Shown: positions 36,621 to 53,960, numbered from the stretch's first letter. The stretch: 64,000 bases of DNA from Symbiodinium natans (GCA_905221605.1 CAJNDS010002602.1:248001-312000); one strand, 5' to 3'. Made by a program: numbers and translations. The notes: generated by a model from the sequence alone, not told the origin.

Positions 36621-36832
36621 GCACGCGCGCGCGCGCGCGCGCGCGCGCACGCGCGCACCCACGCACGCACGCACGCACGCACGCGCGCGCACACGCACAC
36701 ACGCACACACGCACACACACGCACACACGCACACGCACACACGCACACGCACACACGCACACGCACACACGCACACGCACACACGCGCACACGCACACAC
36801 GCATTCGCGCACACATGCGCCGCACAAACACA
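36419..36832. repeat. Composite CA / CCCACA / CGCA microsatellite
   Basis: About 410 bp with an orderly structure: (CA)n, then (CCCACA)n at 36522-36572, (CGCA)n at 36573-36620, an alternating CG run at 36620-36652, (CGCA)n again, and (CACACG)n to the end. Alternating purine-pyrimidine over this length could adopt Z-DNA. The very long ORFs in five frames are artefacts of the repeat. It lies just 3' of the membrane-protein exons. Confidence 0.97.
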
Positions 36833-36839
36833 CGAGGAC

Positions 36840-38547
36840 ACAAGCAGGTAATAAACTTCGAAAGCCAAATTCGTGGTCAGTAGCAACCTGCAACAGTTTG
36901 ATGGTAAGACATGATAAGACACATGGGGGGGGAGGCCTAAAGTCGAGGCATGTTGATGCCAATGGTGTTTGCTCGCATGGGGCACATCCTTGAAGGTCTG
37001 ATGTCCTCGAGGATGATTTCGTTTCATCACTGGCTCGGCGCGTCGAAGCCATAGGAAGGCACCCCTTGATGGGCAGAAAGATATGCGCAGTGTTGAATGG
37101 CAACATGAGGCACAGGAACAGAGCTCTTGGCATTGGAAGTTTGAGCCAAGCTGTGCACAGCGAGTAGACAAGCAGCACGGACGTACTGCAGGGATGCACT
37201 GAGGTGGGATTAGCAGAAAAGGCTGTCACGAAACGTCACACTGCTGTTGAGTCGTCCCATGAAGCGTGTCGTTCTTGATTCAGTCTCATATGTTCGACAG
37301 TGGTTTGCCGGGGCCGGGGCAGCTCTGGTTGTCATGATGGTGTCCACCACCAGAAGCATGTCTGTGAATTCTGTGAGAAAACGCGTTAAGCAGGATGGAA
37401 AACAGCAATTCGTCGGGGGATGTCGGGGGATTATGTTTTCTGTCAGAGCTCAGTGTCAAAGAGTTGTGACGTTCAAATTAGATTCGTTTCCCCAGCTTCT
37501 GCTGCGATAGCCATCTATAGCCGTACATGGTCTTATATAGTCGCCGGCTGTAATTTGTCATTCAATTAGTTCTCGGCCTCTGGGGCAGGCCAACCGCAAT
37601 CCTGGCCATGCACCTCTGTGGTCGCTTGCGCCTCCGGCCTGAATTATGTACTTTGTGTTGGTGATTGTCCGCGAACCTTCAAACGATGCATTCTGAGGGG
37701 CTGTGGTTTGCATTGAGGGACTACTCCAGAAAGCAGTCCCTCGTCCTCCCCCATCTAGCCGCCTTGACAAGAAATTCTTCCTGCGTTCCCTGAAGTCTTC
37801 AAGGGGGACACATGCAGCCATGTGGTTAGAAAAGCATAGGGCGCTTGGCACGATCACAATGTTTCCAATCATGACCGCATCAAGTGCTTTGCGCTCCCTC
37901 TGTCGAAATCTATTCTCCAGTGTTGGGCTGACAGGAGCCTGCAGGCCATCAATGCCTTCGCCAGCATCGACTTAGTGCGGCGGTGGCCCCAATGAATCTC
38001 AACTAGGTGAGAAGTTTTGAATGTAAATTACAACCTCAAGAGCAAAAGGCTATACATGCCACATCATGCTATGACAGTGTCGGGAAGAATGTATGGTTCT
38101 GCCTTCCGGCCAAGCAATTTAAGGGTCCTGGCTGCCCCAGCTCCGACGGGAATGGACAAAGCCGGCTGTTGAGACAAATGTCTGAGAGAGAAAGAGAACC
38201 GACTGACCCACTGGAGCACGCCCGAGAGGGCGACCTCCCCTCGGGGGGGTTGAGTGCGGAGGAAGGAAGGAAGGAAGGAAGGAAGAGAGAGCCAGAGAGA
38301 GACCTTTTAAGCATCGGCGTCACAACAAACCGCAAACCGAACTTTCCCGGGGGCGCCCAGCTTGCGAGGGCTAGGGTTATCTTCCCTAGCCCCTCAGGCC
38401 CCGAAGAAGAAGAATATGACGAAGAAGAGAGCGAGAGAGAGGAAGAGATGGTAACCCGCCTTTCACCCCAAGACAGAGCAGCGGGCCAGCGCGGCCGGGG
38501 TCCTATTCGGGGGGCCTCTTCGCTAGGTAGTAGAAGAAGAAGAAGAA

Positions 38548-38578
<31 letters not shown>

Positions 38579-39021
38579 GATGGAAGAGGGTTAAGTGCGC
38601 AGAAAGAACGAAAGAAAGAAAGAAAAGAACGTCAGAGAAAGAGAGGGAGAGCGAGAGGACCAGATCGTCAAGAGGTGAGTCGCGTCCAGAGATGCCTTCG
38701 GCAAGAGTGTTTTGCAGTTTTATGGGGCAAGTTCTATGGGGCAGTTCCGTGTGGGGGAATTGTTCGGGGCGGATTACTTTCAACACCTGAGCAATCGAAA
38801 TTTTCCTCTCTATGCACCGTGTTCAGGTGCTGCATACTGGGGCCTTGCTGCCTTCCGCATTCGAGCGAGGCACCGGAGGACTTCATTTCGGGATTCTCTC
38901 GCTTTTGCCCATTCCTCTAGTCACTAGTCTGACAGTGCTCCTTTGCCCTGCCATCCCTTCAAACAACGACCCCCATTATCCAAGAAGATCCTTTTAAAGG
39001 ACAGACTGTGCAACAATCCAG
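36840..39021. other. Unresolved stretch between genes
   Basis: A + strand segment at 37280-37390 (SYVRQWFAGAGAALVVMM) and opposing ORFs at 37558-37872 (minus) and 37703-37975 (plus) are the only coding candidates, all without known motifs. From 38176 the sequence becomes GA-rich repeat. 38680-39020 shows no supportable exon. Confidence 0.4.
38176..38665. repeat. GA/GGAA-rich low-complexity tract
   Basis: A long purine-rich tract with GAGAGA runs (38185, 38285, 38550), a GGAA tetranucleotide run (38262-38284), GAAGAA runs (38404, 38530) and GAAA runs (38610). Arg/Glu-rich ORFs follow from composition. A CTCGGG-type motif ('ctcccctcgggggggttgag') is embedded at 38237. Confidence 0.85.
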
Positions 39022-39118
39022 CCTTTGTCTGCGAAGCAGGAACTCAAGAACTTGTATGGAGTTGGCATGTCCGACGAGGATCAGTTCGATGCTTGGGCAT
39101 GCTACTTACACGATCGGT
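39022..39118 (+). CDS. Single well-formed exon, gene unknown
   Basis: After the acceptor 'aacaatccag' the frame reads PLSAKQELKNLYGVGMSDED then QFDAWACYLHDRW, balanced and helical, with good codon bias. A further frame at about 39241-39300 reads ELLQAAHLEQQLRLVPG and could be the next exon. No family recognised. It could be an upstream gene or a far 5' exon of the enolase gene; I see no join that decides this. Confidence 0.4.
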
Positions 39119-39704
39119 GGTTGCTTTGCTTGGCTTGTTGTTTGTATTCGCTGACCTGCAGCGGTACCTTATATGGCAGCGCAGCTTTTAGGTAGCATGG
39201 GTGATCAGATAGTGCAGATAGTGTGTTAGAGGGGTCGGAGTTGCTTCAGGCGGCGCACTTGGAGCAGCAGCTACGACTCGTTCCTGGAGTGAGCGTGACG
39301 AGGAACCAGCCCGGTCACACAGGGCATACAAGTTAGTTGGTCATGTCAAGACACTTCTTTGAGCTTCGATTGCTGCATCACACAGTCAGGGCTAGATGGT
39401 CAATCTGGGGCACGTTGCAACCATGCTGCCATCCTCGCACCAAAGCTAAGCTGTTCCAGATGCAACCAGGACGCAGCTATTTCTGGCCAGTAGTCTGGCA
39501 ATCATGCCGTAGTCAGGTGACAGCTTCAGGATGAGCGATGCACGAGCTAGCTGATAGAGCATTGCGAGTAGTTGTGACTGCACCTTGAGCCTCCTACGCT
39601 TTGCAAGAAAGAACATGGGTGGCCATGTCATGCGCCTGTGCTTCATCGCCGCAGCTGGTTTCCAGGCCCGGGGAAGCTGCACAATAGTATGGGAAGGCAA
39701 CGTA

Positions 39705-39748
39705 CACACACACACACACGACATATGTATATATATATATATATGTAC
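39705..39748. repeat. (CA)n-(TA)n microsatellite
   Basis: CACACACACACA followed after a few bases by TATATATATATA; about 44 bp in all. Confidence 0.9.
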
Positions 39749-40369
39749 ATTTGCATGGTTTCTCTTTTCCTTGTTCGGTATGGAATTGCAAACGGAGTAC
39801 GGGCCTGCAGCACCCGCTGAAAATCATCAAGTCACCTTCTGCTCCCGGAGCATCAGCACCGGGTCCTAGGCACCTTGTTCGCACCCTGCATCTGCAAAAC
39901 GCGCAAATTGTTGCCTAGGCCGCGGGCCACTCAGAAGAGCCGCTGCCCGACATTTGGTATGAAGCCTTGAGAGCCTCGAGGCAGTGAGTGACACAAACGA
40001 GACGAAGAGAATCTAAACTTGCATGGGGCTCAACGCTGGTGTGCTTCGTTACTAGCATCTCATTGAATTTCATTCTAGCGCTTTTAGCTAGCAAAAAGAC
40101 CGTCCGCAGCAAATTTCAGCTCAGCGATACCTGACTTCCCCTGCTCCTCTGTGCTTCAACAATGGCGAAGGCCGCTGCATGATCTCTTGCTTGCTTAGCT
40201 CGTGGCATGGACATGGATGCAAGGAGCACTGTGTCAAGCCAGTCCATCAGCCAGCGGAATGTCACATAATCGCTTCCCCCTTGTATTCAACATACCCCTA
40301 ATTATAAATACACTTTCCGGAAAATCCTGCCGAAACCGACCCCGCCTTTTTAAACCCTATTCCGAACTT

Positions 40370-40494
40370 GGGGGGGGGGGGGTTCAGGGCCTCAAAAACC
40401 TTCAAGCCAGTCTAAACCCTGTCCCAAACATGAGAACATCCCCCTAATAATTATTGAAAACACATTTCGAGTTCTTGGGGGGGGGGGGGGGGGG
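40370..40494. repeat. Paired poly-G tracts
   Basis: Runs of 13 G (40370-40382) and 18 G (40477-40494) lie 94 bp apart, each after a CTTG-like lead (GAACTTG, GTTCTTG). Text between them resembles a duplicated 'aaaccct' unit. These tracts could form G-quadruplexes and are hard to sequence. Confidence 0.85.
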
Positions 40495-40556
40495 CGCCTT
40501 TTTCATAATAGGGCATGGATTAATGTAATGATTGACGACAGCCAGCTACTATTCAG

Positions 40557-45902
<5,346 letters not shown>

Positions 45903-45920
45903 TCATGCCAGAACTTTTTC

Positions 45921-45972
45921 AGAGCAAGCTCGGAGAGCAAGCTCGGACAGCAAGCTCGGGTAGCAAGCTCGA
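45921..45972. repeat. 13-bp tandem repeat, four copies
   Basis: Unit AGAGCAAGCTCGG repeated four times with changes only at the first two bases and the last base. Starts 18 bp after the enolase stop codon, so within its likely 3' UTR. Confidence 0.9.
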
Positions 45973-47090
45973 TTTCATGATTGATTTCGTGGCGACATCC
46001 AACCTTTTGTGGTCCGAGGGCTGCTCCTTTCTGTGAGGGGCACCTTTTCCCGCAAGCTCCTTGCCTGCCCTTGGCAGCCTTTGGGCCATCACTCCATCGT
46101 GCCATCATCCTCGAAAAAAGCGCGGGCACCAGAGAATTGAGTTGTGCCGTGCAGTCTGATTTTCATGATGTCTCAGTTGATCTTCAGCTGATATCTCATG
46201 ACTGTCTTTGTGTCCCATGGAAGCATGTGGAAGGGACGAAGAGCTGCGGCATCGCCGCCTTCGCGGACATTTTACCAAACCGCTGCCTGCCAAGCCACCT
46301 GCGGGCGGCGACCCCGAGGAGCCCCAGCTGTCCAACAAAGGGCCAAGCATCCCTCAGTGGCTTTGGGGGTAGAGGGATGTGCAAGGTTCAACGGTGGTTT
46401 AGGCTTCCTCTAGCTTGGGGCTTAGGACAGTTTTGGGGTTGGGCTTGCATGCTAATCATGATAATTGTTCAGGCTGTAGTTTAAGGTTGGGCTGGCGTAG
46501 GGTTTACGGTATGATTTGGGACAACGCCAGACACCTGGCATCGCATAATCATGCACCTTTGTGAGTCGTACAATGCCTTCATGCACTTCATCCTGGACAA
46601 GAAAGGGGCTAGCCACTAGCCAAGGTCCCAAGAATAACTTAAGGCTTGCCAATTGAAATCTCCCACCTTTCAGAGCCTGCCTCCACAAGCGGTCTTCAAG
46701 TATCGAGCAGCTTTGACGTGCGTGTGGCTTGACAAGCTGCGGGATGAGAGTTTGCGCAGGAAGTTCACATCTTTGTCATCGGAGACCCGCGGACGAAGAG
46801 TACTAATCATAGCTTTTGATGTTCACCAGCTGCACAGAAGGCGGGGGCATGCACATTCATGGGCCCTCGCAAGTGACAAGCATAGAAAATCTCCCCCAAG
46901 CACTGTCAAACCATAGACAGAGACGAATGGGGCGTTCCTAAGTTTATTGGCAGTAGAAGTCTTAAGCTGCTGTGAGTTTTGGCCGTGCCCACGCAAAAAA
47001 CTTCCACGCTCCAGAGGGAGGCTCCTGGGGGTCTTGACGGCTTTGACAGCGGATTCACATGCGACAGCGGATTCACATGCCTCTCCTAAG
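45973..47090. other. Spacer or 5' region of the phosphatase gene
   Basis: Possible + strand exon at about 46690-46795 (YRAALTCVWLDKLRDESLRR). A tandem duplication of 'gacagcggattcacatg' occurs at about 47046-47079, just before the first recognisable phosphatase exon. Otherwise no coding support. Confidence 0.4.
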
Positions 47091-50000
47091 GACTGGGGAA
47101 CGTTTCCAGGACCGACGCAGCATGCGAATGTGGCATTAAAATGCATTAAACTGGGCGCAGACGGTATAAAAAAAAAGGTGCTGACTCGGTCGCTTCACTC
47201 ACGACCGGTTCTCGGCGCGCGGATTGCAGGAACTGGGATCAACATGGGATCCAAGTGGCCCACGAGGCTCGTCACATCAAGAAATCAACATCCCATGGAG
47301 ATCGTAGGCTCGAGACTGTAGAGCGGATGAGTCATGTTATTGCGGTTTCAACCGGACGCCCTGCCGCTGAGACAGTGGAATTCTTGGTGCTTCATGGGTT
47401 CCCGCTCGGAAAAAGAGTGGCGGGAGGCCAGCTTTTGAAGCAAAAGCGCTTGATTGGAAATTCCTTTGTGTGTAAAAACCATTGCGGTGCTGGAGGCAAA
47501 GGCCAATGACGGCATGAGCGCAGACAAGGCCAACAATGTCCAACACGCAGCTAGTCTCCTGCACAGTTCGTCGTCACAGCCGATGAGAGCTGTTCAGCAA
47601 GGCTGCGGAGACTAGCCACAGCTTGGCACCTGGCATTTCGCCATTTGTGCTGATCCTGCAGGTCGTTCGATCTTGGGGAGGAGGTCGTCCTATCTGCGGT
47701 TCGATGCACTTAGAGTGCAGCTGGGACAAGGGAGGTGGGCTGGAATGATTGTCGGTTGTGGTCGAACTGGAGGTCGCATGCGCGGCTAGTGTGGGTGTGT
47801 GTGTGTGGCTGTGGGAGGCGCATCGAAAAATGACCGATGCAATCCAGACTTCAGGCTGCATTTAACCTTACCGGCCCGGCATGTCAAGCATGCTCCTGAA
47901 TTGATGGGCTCAGGACAAGAAAGAGTACTGGAAGGACCATCATGCGCAGGTGAATGTGGCCACCTCCATGACAGACCTTGCACGCCAGCGAAATCCGACC
48001 CTGGTCCCAACCAGCCTACTTGACCGTTTTTAAGCGGGCATCGGGCGTTTCTATACTTCGCAGAATGAAGACCTGTGTTCCAAGCCTTCCCAACGAGATT
48101 CCTTCCAGGAGGAGAGCTGTAAGGTAAGATGACAAACGACTTCTGCTCTTTCAGGGACGAAGTTTAGTGCAACGGATCCTATGCGACCAGTTCCAGTGAC
48201 TAGTGCTAGTCTTCTGTCAGCAGGCAAGCTGGAGGGAAATGAGTCCCTGCGAAGCCGAATGCTAACATGGACCCGACAAGATGCTGCATTGTAGGAAAAG
48301 GATGGCATGACATTGTGGGAACATGGGATTGGACTAAGGAGCTTCGTTATCAACACGGCAGACAACTTCTATTATGCTGGTCAGCGTCTCAGCCATGAGG
48401 GACAGGCTTCGTTGTCTGTGTGAAGTCGAAGCGGCAGAAAATGACAGCAACTCACATTGTTTAAGTAGCTATAGCTTCAAGATCCTGAAGTTGCCAGGAC
48501 GAAGGTTGGATTTCTCGCGTTGAATTTTAGTGTCAGTGGTAGTGAGCTGTGCACAAAACCGGAAAGTAGCAGGCTTGGTAACTGCTTGTGCTGCCCTCAA
48601 GCTTGAATGCTGACGGAAGGGTTGTTTGTTCGTATTTGTTCGTTTCGCAAACAACGCAAATGACCCTGAAACACCTCATTTAAGACATTGCGACTGTCAT
48701 GTTTTGTGGCTGTGTAGCTCGAGATTTGAGGGGTGGAGGACACCTCCGACGAGCTTTGGAGCATGATGTTTGAGGCCGGCATCTTTTCTAAAAACCGCAA
48801 TTCAGCTCACCAACAGCCGCTTCTAAGAAAAGATCATCGGAATGCCCCAGCCTACAGGAGTTGTACCCTGACGAGAGCTTGCAAATTCCTTGGCTAAGTT
48901 CACTTGGAGACTTTGCTGCATTTGGAGCATCCAAGCAACATGCTATGGTTGTGAGCCTTACCCTGCTATATCCGCAAAAACCCTTCGATCCTAGCAAGGC
49001 AATCACGACTATGGGGGCCACGATTGCGACTTCTGCCTCTGGCCCACTACTCGCATGGAGTATGACCCGAGGAGGGGTAAACCCTGTTCTCAAGCGGCTA
49101 GGCTGCGACGACCACAGCAGTATGCCAGGAGCATACCCAGTCATGAAGGTCTGCAGATTTTCTCACCGAAAGTTTTCATTACCATCGGAGGCGATGATCG
49201 ATTACGATACAGAACATGGATGGGAATGGCCCAACCCCAAGCAAGTGCGCTGGGTCTTGCCGATGAAAGGTGCCCAGGCAGCGCTTACGACCTGGTAGAT
49301 CCTGGTACTGGTAGTGCGAACATGTTGCAGCAAACATGCACGCCCCCTGACAGTTGTGCCACCTTCTGAAGATGTACAAAGATACCGTCAGCCTGAGATT
49401 ATGTGATTCCATGGCATCCAAAGAACCCAAAATGCGTTTGAGGAAAGGACCGCTGGTACATGAAGAGCTTCAAGTTCCCAAAGGCCAATGTGACAGTCGA
49501 TGTGTTTGTCATTGACACCAACAAGGCACACGCGACCCTGCGGCAGAAGATGGCAGAAGTATCAGAACATCACCCCTTTTCTGCCTTTTGAGCAGTAGCA
49601 CGTTTTGCCTCACTGAGGTGAGCAGCCAGTGCTTTTCAAGCTGCCCTTCGAGGTACCAGTCCGAGCTTTGGCTGCAGCACATCAGCAAAGCATGGCAAAG
49701 CATGTCTTGGAGCCACGAGGAACCCATAGGAACCCCTTCAAGTATTGGATCGACGATTCAAGGCTTTAGGTGAGGCAGCAACTGCTTTGTGTGTTGTAAC
49801 AATTGAATTGTTGCGTGGAGAACAACTGCGGAGGCTTCCACACTTGCCGGAACCACTTTCATGTTCTCAACTCGGCCGTTGTCACTCTCAAAGCTGGCAA
49901 AAAATCGCACGCGCAAGGTATGCGTGGACTTCTTCATGCAGCTATGGACGCGACAGAGAGCCTGGTTGCTGCCAGCCCTGGAGAATTCTAAAGCAGATTG

Positions 50001-50776
50001 GATGCTGGTCTTGAATAAAACGGCAATCTTCGATGGTAGACTTAGTTCGTTGGAATTGGCTCGGTACCGAAAACCCTTGCGCATTGCAGCCGCACACATG
50101 TTTGCTTGACTAGAGCATGCATGAATGTTGATTTGCTTTGGTCATAGCGTCAGGAAACTGGTCGTTGGGCATGCTCCACCAGAGAATTTCGAGGAGCGGG
50201 CCCCCGGTATGTCATGGTTTCTTGTTGCAGGCCGCCGAAGATCAGAGCTGAAACCATGCATGCAGGCATCCCTCATGGAAGAGATGCGAGACCGCGGCGT
50301 TACAGTGTTCATGGCAGGCCCCTGTGCCAGCTCACACTTGACAACAAACAACCCTCCTGCAAAGCACGCACGAGAGGTCACGTGCATCAGCTCCGCCATG
50401 ACCGTCATCCATCGGGGATTGAGGTGCGCGATGTGGAAAAGCCTGAGGAGCTGATTTCATGGCTTCTGTGAGCTGTCTTCATCAGGCCGTCATCTCGGGT
50501 TCCGGCGGCGGTTACCAATCGGCCGGAGGAGGCCAAAGTCTTGTCCGCACATTTCAAGATATTCAAGAGTTGCACTTGTGGCTTTGCTGAGGGACGGCCT
50601 ACACAATCCACGAGTCTCAGGCGCGACTCAGATGGCCCAACCAGAACTTCCATGATCGGCTCGAAGATTCAAATTTGCAGGACTATGGGTTTGCAGCGAT
50701 GCATGTGGAGTACCACCAAATAACCGTGGAATACCACAACGACGAGGCCACTGTGCAAACACCTCGCGCAAGGTAG
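47091..50776 (+). CDS. Purple/tartrate-resistant acid phosphatase-type metallophosphoesterase
   Basis: Calcineurin-like dinuclear metallophosphoesterase, probably hydrolysing phosphomonoesters and possibly secreted. All five PAP metal-ligand blocks occur in order: DWGTFPG (47091); after 47950-48003 (VNVATSMTDLARQRNPTL), TADNFYYAG (about 48351-48380); 48739-48774 (DTSDELWSMMFE); 48858-48906 plus exon from 48999 (ELYPDESLQIPWLSSLG-NHDYGGHDCDFC); 49191-49244 (AMIDYDTEHGWEWPNPKQ); 49448-49525 (DRWYMKSFKFPKANVTVDVF-VIDTNK); 49942-50000 plus 50154-50206 (LPALENSKADW-KLVVGHAPPENFEER); about 50242-50317 (MEEMRDRGVTVFMAG) plus 50377 onward (HVHQLRHDRHPSG); 50486 onward (AVISGSGGGYQSAGGGQS); 50681-50776 (DYGFAAMHVEYHQITVEYHN, stop TAG). 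Donors include GC (48775, 49526, 50318) and GA (48907, 50001). The usual GDNFY reads ADNFY. Signal peptide not found; a Cys-rich exon near 49803 is likely. Confidence 0.88.
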
Positions 50777-50983
50777 TTGTGTCTGAGTCGCAGCAGAAGT
50801 GGTTCAGCCGCCTGCCTTTCAAGGGCAGACGGCTTTGGGATCCGATCGTGATCCCCAGAGTTGATGTCGTTCAGGACAGCTGGGCAGGGCAGTAGCTCAC
50901 ATGCAGCCCAACAAGTTCTCCCAGCGGTAGGACATGCCACTTGCCACCACAGCTCGGGCCCAGCTGTCATGCTAGGAGCGCAT
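50777..50983 (+). other. Spacer after phosphatase stop
   Basis: Short segment between the phosphatase stop and the next exon candidates. The stop overlaps a donor-like GCAAG|gtagtt, so the gene could instead continue into the downstream exons. Confidence 0.4.
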
Positions 50984-51642
50984 CATGAAAAGTTTGCGCG
51001 AGGCTGGGGCTTTTGTGACATGGCAGCCTGACATGGAAGCCAGCTGCAGATTGGCGTCACTGCCCTAAACTTAAACTAAAACTCCACAACAAAGCAACCG
51101 TTGTTAAAAGTGCAGGCGGCCATCGCCGTTGATGCGGCAGCAATGAAAGAGCAGATCAGGAAGGCGAAAGAGCACGGAGCCGCCCGGCTCTGCATTTTGA
51201 GCGGAATCTGGGGGCCTTAAAGCGAATGCGCTTCGCATTGAGCCGACTCTGCGGTGCTACTGAGTGAGCTCAAGCCACATGCGCGCCCTCTACACAGTGG
51301 ACAGGCCTGCATTTTGTTGTGGCTGCACCTCATTCGTGCAGGTGGACGATAGTTTCATCAACGCTGCTGCGCTGGCTGGCCTCAAGGCTCCGCTAGTGTA
51401 ATGCTTGATGCGCCCCCATGTCTAGATGACCCCGCATTTCTAGTAACATTTTTGACAAAGACGTTGGCTTTTTGCTACCCAATCGAGATGCACGGGATAT
51501 CAGCAGAATCCGGGAAGTCGATGGCGGTTATGTTTTGTTTCGAGTTGGACCACCTTGGAGCTTCGCTGAGGCATTCGAGGGCTCGGGAGGCGGCCGCCAT
51601 GCAATTCCTTTTTGGATCTGTTGCGTCACTCCACACACCTGT
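50984..51642 (+). CDS. Exons of an unknown protein
   Basis: Three or four + strand exons: RIMKSLREAGAFVTWQPDM (about 50980-51035), AAIAVDAAAMKEQIRKAKEH with GAARLC after 'gtgcag' (about 51117-51192), VDDSFINAAALAGLKAPLV after 'cgtgcag' (51342-51400), and REVDGGYVLFRVGPPWSFAE with AFEGSGGGRHAIPFW (51512-51612). They are well-formed and in the same direction as the phosphatase. Family unknown; they could be its 3' exons or a separate gene. Confidence 0.45.
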
Positions 51643-53960
51643 CTAAAGTGGATTCGGCTACTGTATGAGCGGACATGAGGTATCACTTTGCATGCCATGT
51701 CGTGCAATCAAGTACTTGGTGTCAGCGCAGACGTCCATGCGCGGAAGATGGCAGATGCATTGTATCCCGTGAGGGATGGCGTGGGTGCACATGAAGCCCG
51801 AGCGGATGACGCCGCCGGGCTGTAAAAATGACCCCAGCCTCAAAGTACCTGCTTCTGCTGAGTCTTGCATACGTATCATGTTCTTTGTCTAAATTTCATT
51901 CCTTGATACTGAGAGTCCTCCACTGGACAATGCCCGAGTGGGCCCAGAGATCCCAGAGTCCAGAGTCAAACAAACAGCAGCAATTAGGCTGTTGCGCAGA
52001 TCAAGGTGTTGCTGGCTTCGGTTAGGCAGACTCGGAATGTCGAAGGAGCTTTCTACACGAAAACACTTCGTTAATGGCCGCCAGCTTATAGACTTTTGGC
52101 AACTAAATCTAAATGCCAACGATTAAGATCTAGCCCGGATATTTCTTCAGGGAGGACAATCGCCTGTGTCCTGTTCCGTATTCTTGCAATCGGTTCACCG
52201 ACTTCAGACAAACTCTGTGCCTGGCTGGGGCATTCCGGCTTGACGTGCCGCACTTGAATGTAAAGAGCACATTCCGATTCTGCAAACGCCTGTCACATGT
52301 GCAGCATAAGGAGTGGAGACACCACGTTTTCTGGCTTTCTGTCATCTTGGTCCGTGGAAAACAGACTCCTGGCCACTATAGCTATTTGTGGGCAATTGTG
52401 GGCAGAGGTAGGCAGCGTTGGGACAGGTGGTTCCATTCCAGGCTCGAGAGGAGTAAAAAATGCAGTGCTCGGCACTGAGGGCTAGAAGTTGAGGGAAGTT
52501 TCGGGTCAGCGGCTCACCCACAGAGTGGCTTGCACAAGATACCTTGAGGCCTCCCAACGGACTGGACCACGCTATATTACCCGCGTGGTGATCCAAATGC
52601 ATGCTGTGCCTGGGCAGACCGATCAGTAGGGTGGCATGAATTTGGACGTTGCCATAAGTCAGGGCCGTTAGGCCTCCAATCGCCTGTGCCCGAGGGTATG
52701 ACAAAGGTCTTGTTAAGCCGATTAAGCTAAAGTAACGTGCTGTATCAATCTACCCGGTACACAGAGAGTTCTGGGGAGCCTAGCAGTTTAGCGCCAGTTA
52801 TACCTTTTAACAACGCAATAAAAGAATTATTTGGTTTGTTGGGTCAACCACCAAATAAAAGCTGCAAGGTGTTGATGAAAGGATGCTTAATGGGGGGTTC
52901 CTCAGGTCGCCAGCTGAATGTATCAATGCAAGCGTCGCCCCCCACCCCCCCCATCCATTTTCCGACAGATTGGCAAAGTCGGAAACGGAGGGGCCACAAG
53001 GTCTTGAGGCCCCCTCCGTCCATTCTTTCAGGACTGGTTCAAGTGATTCAAGAGATTCAAGAAGCAAATTGTGGACTTTTCGCACAATCTCGCTCTACGT
53101 AATTAAGATGTCCCAGCCCGCAGACACACGCTCCTTACCTTGACTTGATGCCATGATTTCGCTGATGCGCACGCGTCACCAGTAGCGTTGTGTTCTCTGT
53201 TCCTCCTCTCGCTGCGACAAACTGCACGGCTGTGATCGCGATCGTCCTCGCCGCGTGCCCTAGCTTTGGTGGCCCCGTTCTTCTCAAGCCCTCTGTCACT
53301 AAGAGAAGGAAGAGAGTTCTGGGGTCAGACAAGAAACAGGGAGTCAGCAACCATTCCGAAAATGGCAGTGGCGGTTGTGGTTGGGGTGAGGGGGGCAAAA
53401 ATTGAATCCTAGCGTTGAGGGGTGTCATGAGAGATGCACTCCGAGGTCGCAAGCTCCAACTCCCTTCGACAGATGCCAAGACTTCAGCTCGGCACTAAGC
53501 TGCCAACACCAGGAAGGGGAGGATTCTGTATGATTCTGTGATCTAACATCGGTCCAATGAGTGAGCCTTTCGTATTCTCTTCTCTTTCGCTCGCTAGTTA
53601 TTATAACCCTTACAACCATTGATTCTTCCCTAACTTTAGATCCCTTCATCCTTTTCCTGTCACACAGTCTGGTTACTTCTCCAAAAGTTCAAAAGCCTGT
53701 TAGGACGACGCATGATTGTACCTTCACTTCTCTTTGCATGCCTTCACTAGAATTGCATGAGGGCCCGGGCCCTGCTTTTTGCAACTAGCTTGCGTTTTGT
53801 TGCATGGCCAAGGTTTTATGTTATCCCAGCCCGAGCTGTACTGCCACACAGATGGCCGGCAAAGTTGCGCAATCAGGTCGGGCAATGCCTATATAGCTCA
53901 GATGTGAAACTAGAACACAAGGAAAGTTGTTTCCTAGGAAACTGCTCGAGTCCCGAGCGT
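51643..53960. other. Unresolved stretch
   Basis: No recognisable gene. The + strand frame at 52800-53095 (IKELFGLLGQPPNKSCKVLM) and small ORFs at 53190-53405 and 53561-53788 lack motifs or splice support. Poly-C at 52942-52951. Composition around 53540-53760 is AT/pyrimidine-rich. Confidence 0.4.

Larger units (their letters stand above)
39119..40556. other. Intergenic or intronic, with microsatellite and G runs
   Basis: Contains a (CA)n-(TA)n microsatellite at 39705-39748 and two poly-G runs at 40370-40382 (13 G) and 40477-40494 (18 G). A frame at 39585-39640 (SLLRFARKNMGGHVMR) is the only coding hint. Probably the 5' region of the enolase gene. Confidence 0.5.

Noticed and set aside
36122-37229. 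Very long ORFs (up to 356 codons) on both strands
   Set aside because: Open only because the CA/CGCA repeats contain no stop codons; His/Thr or Cys/Val runs are artefacts.
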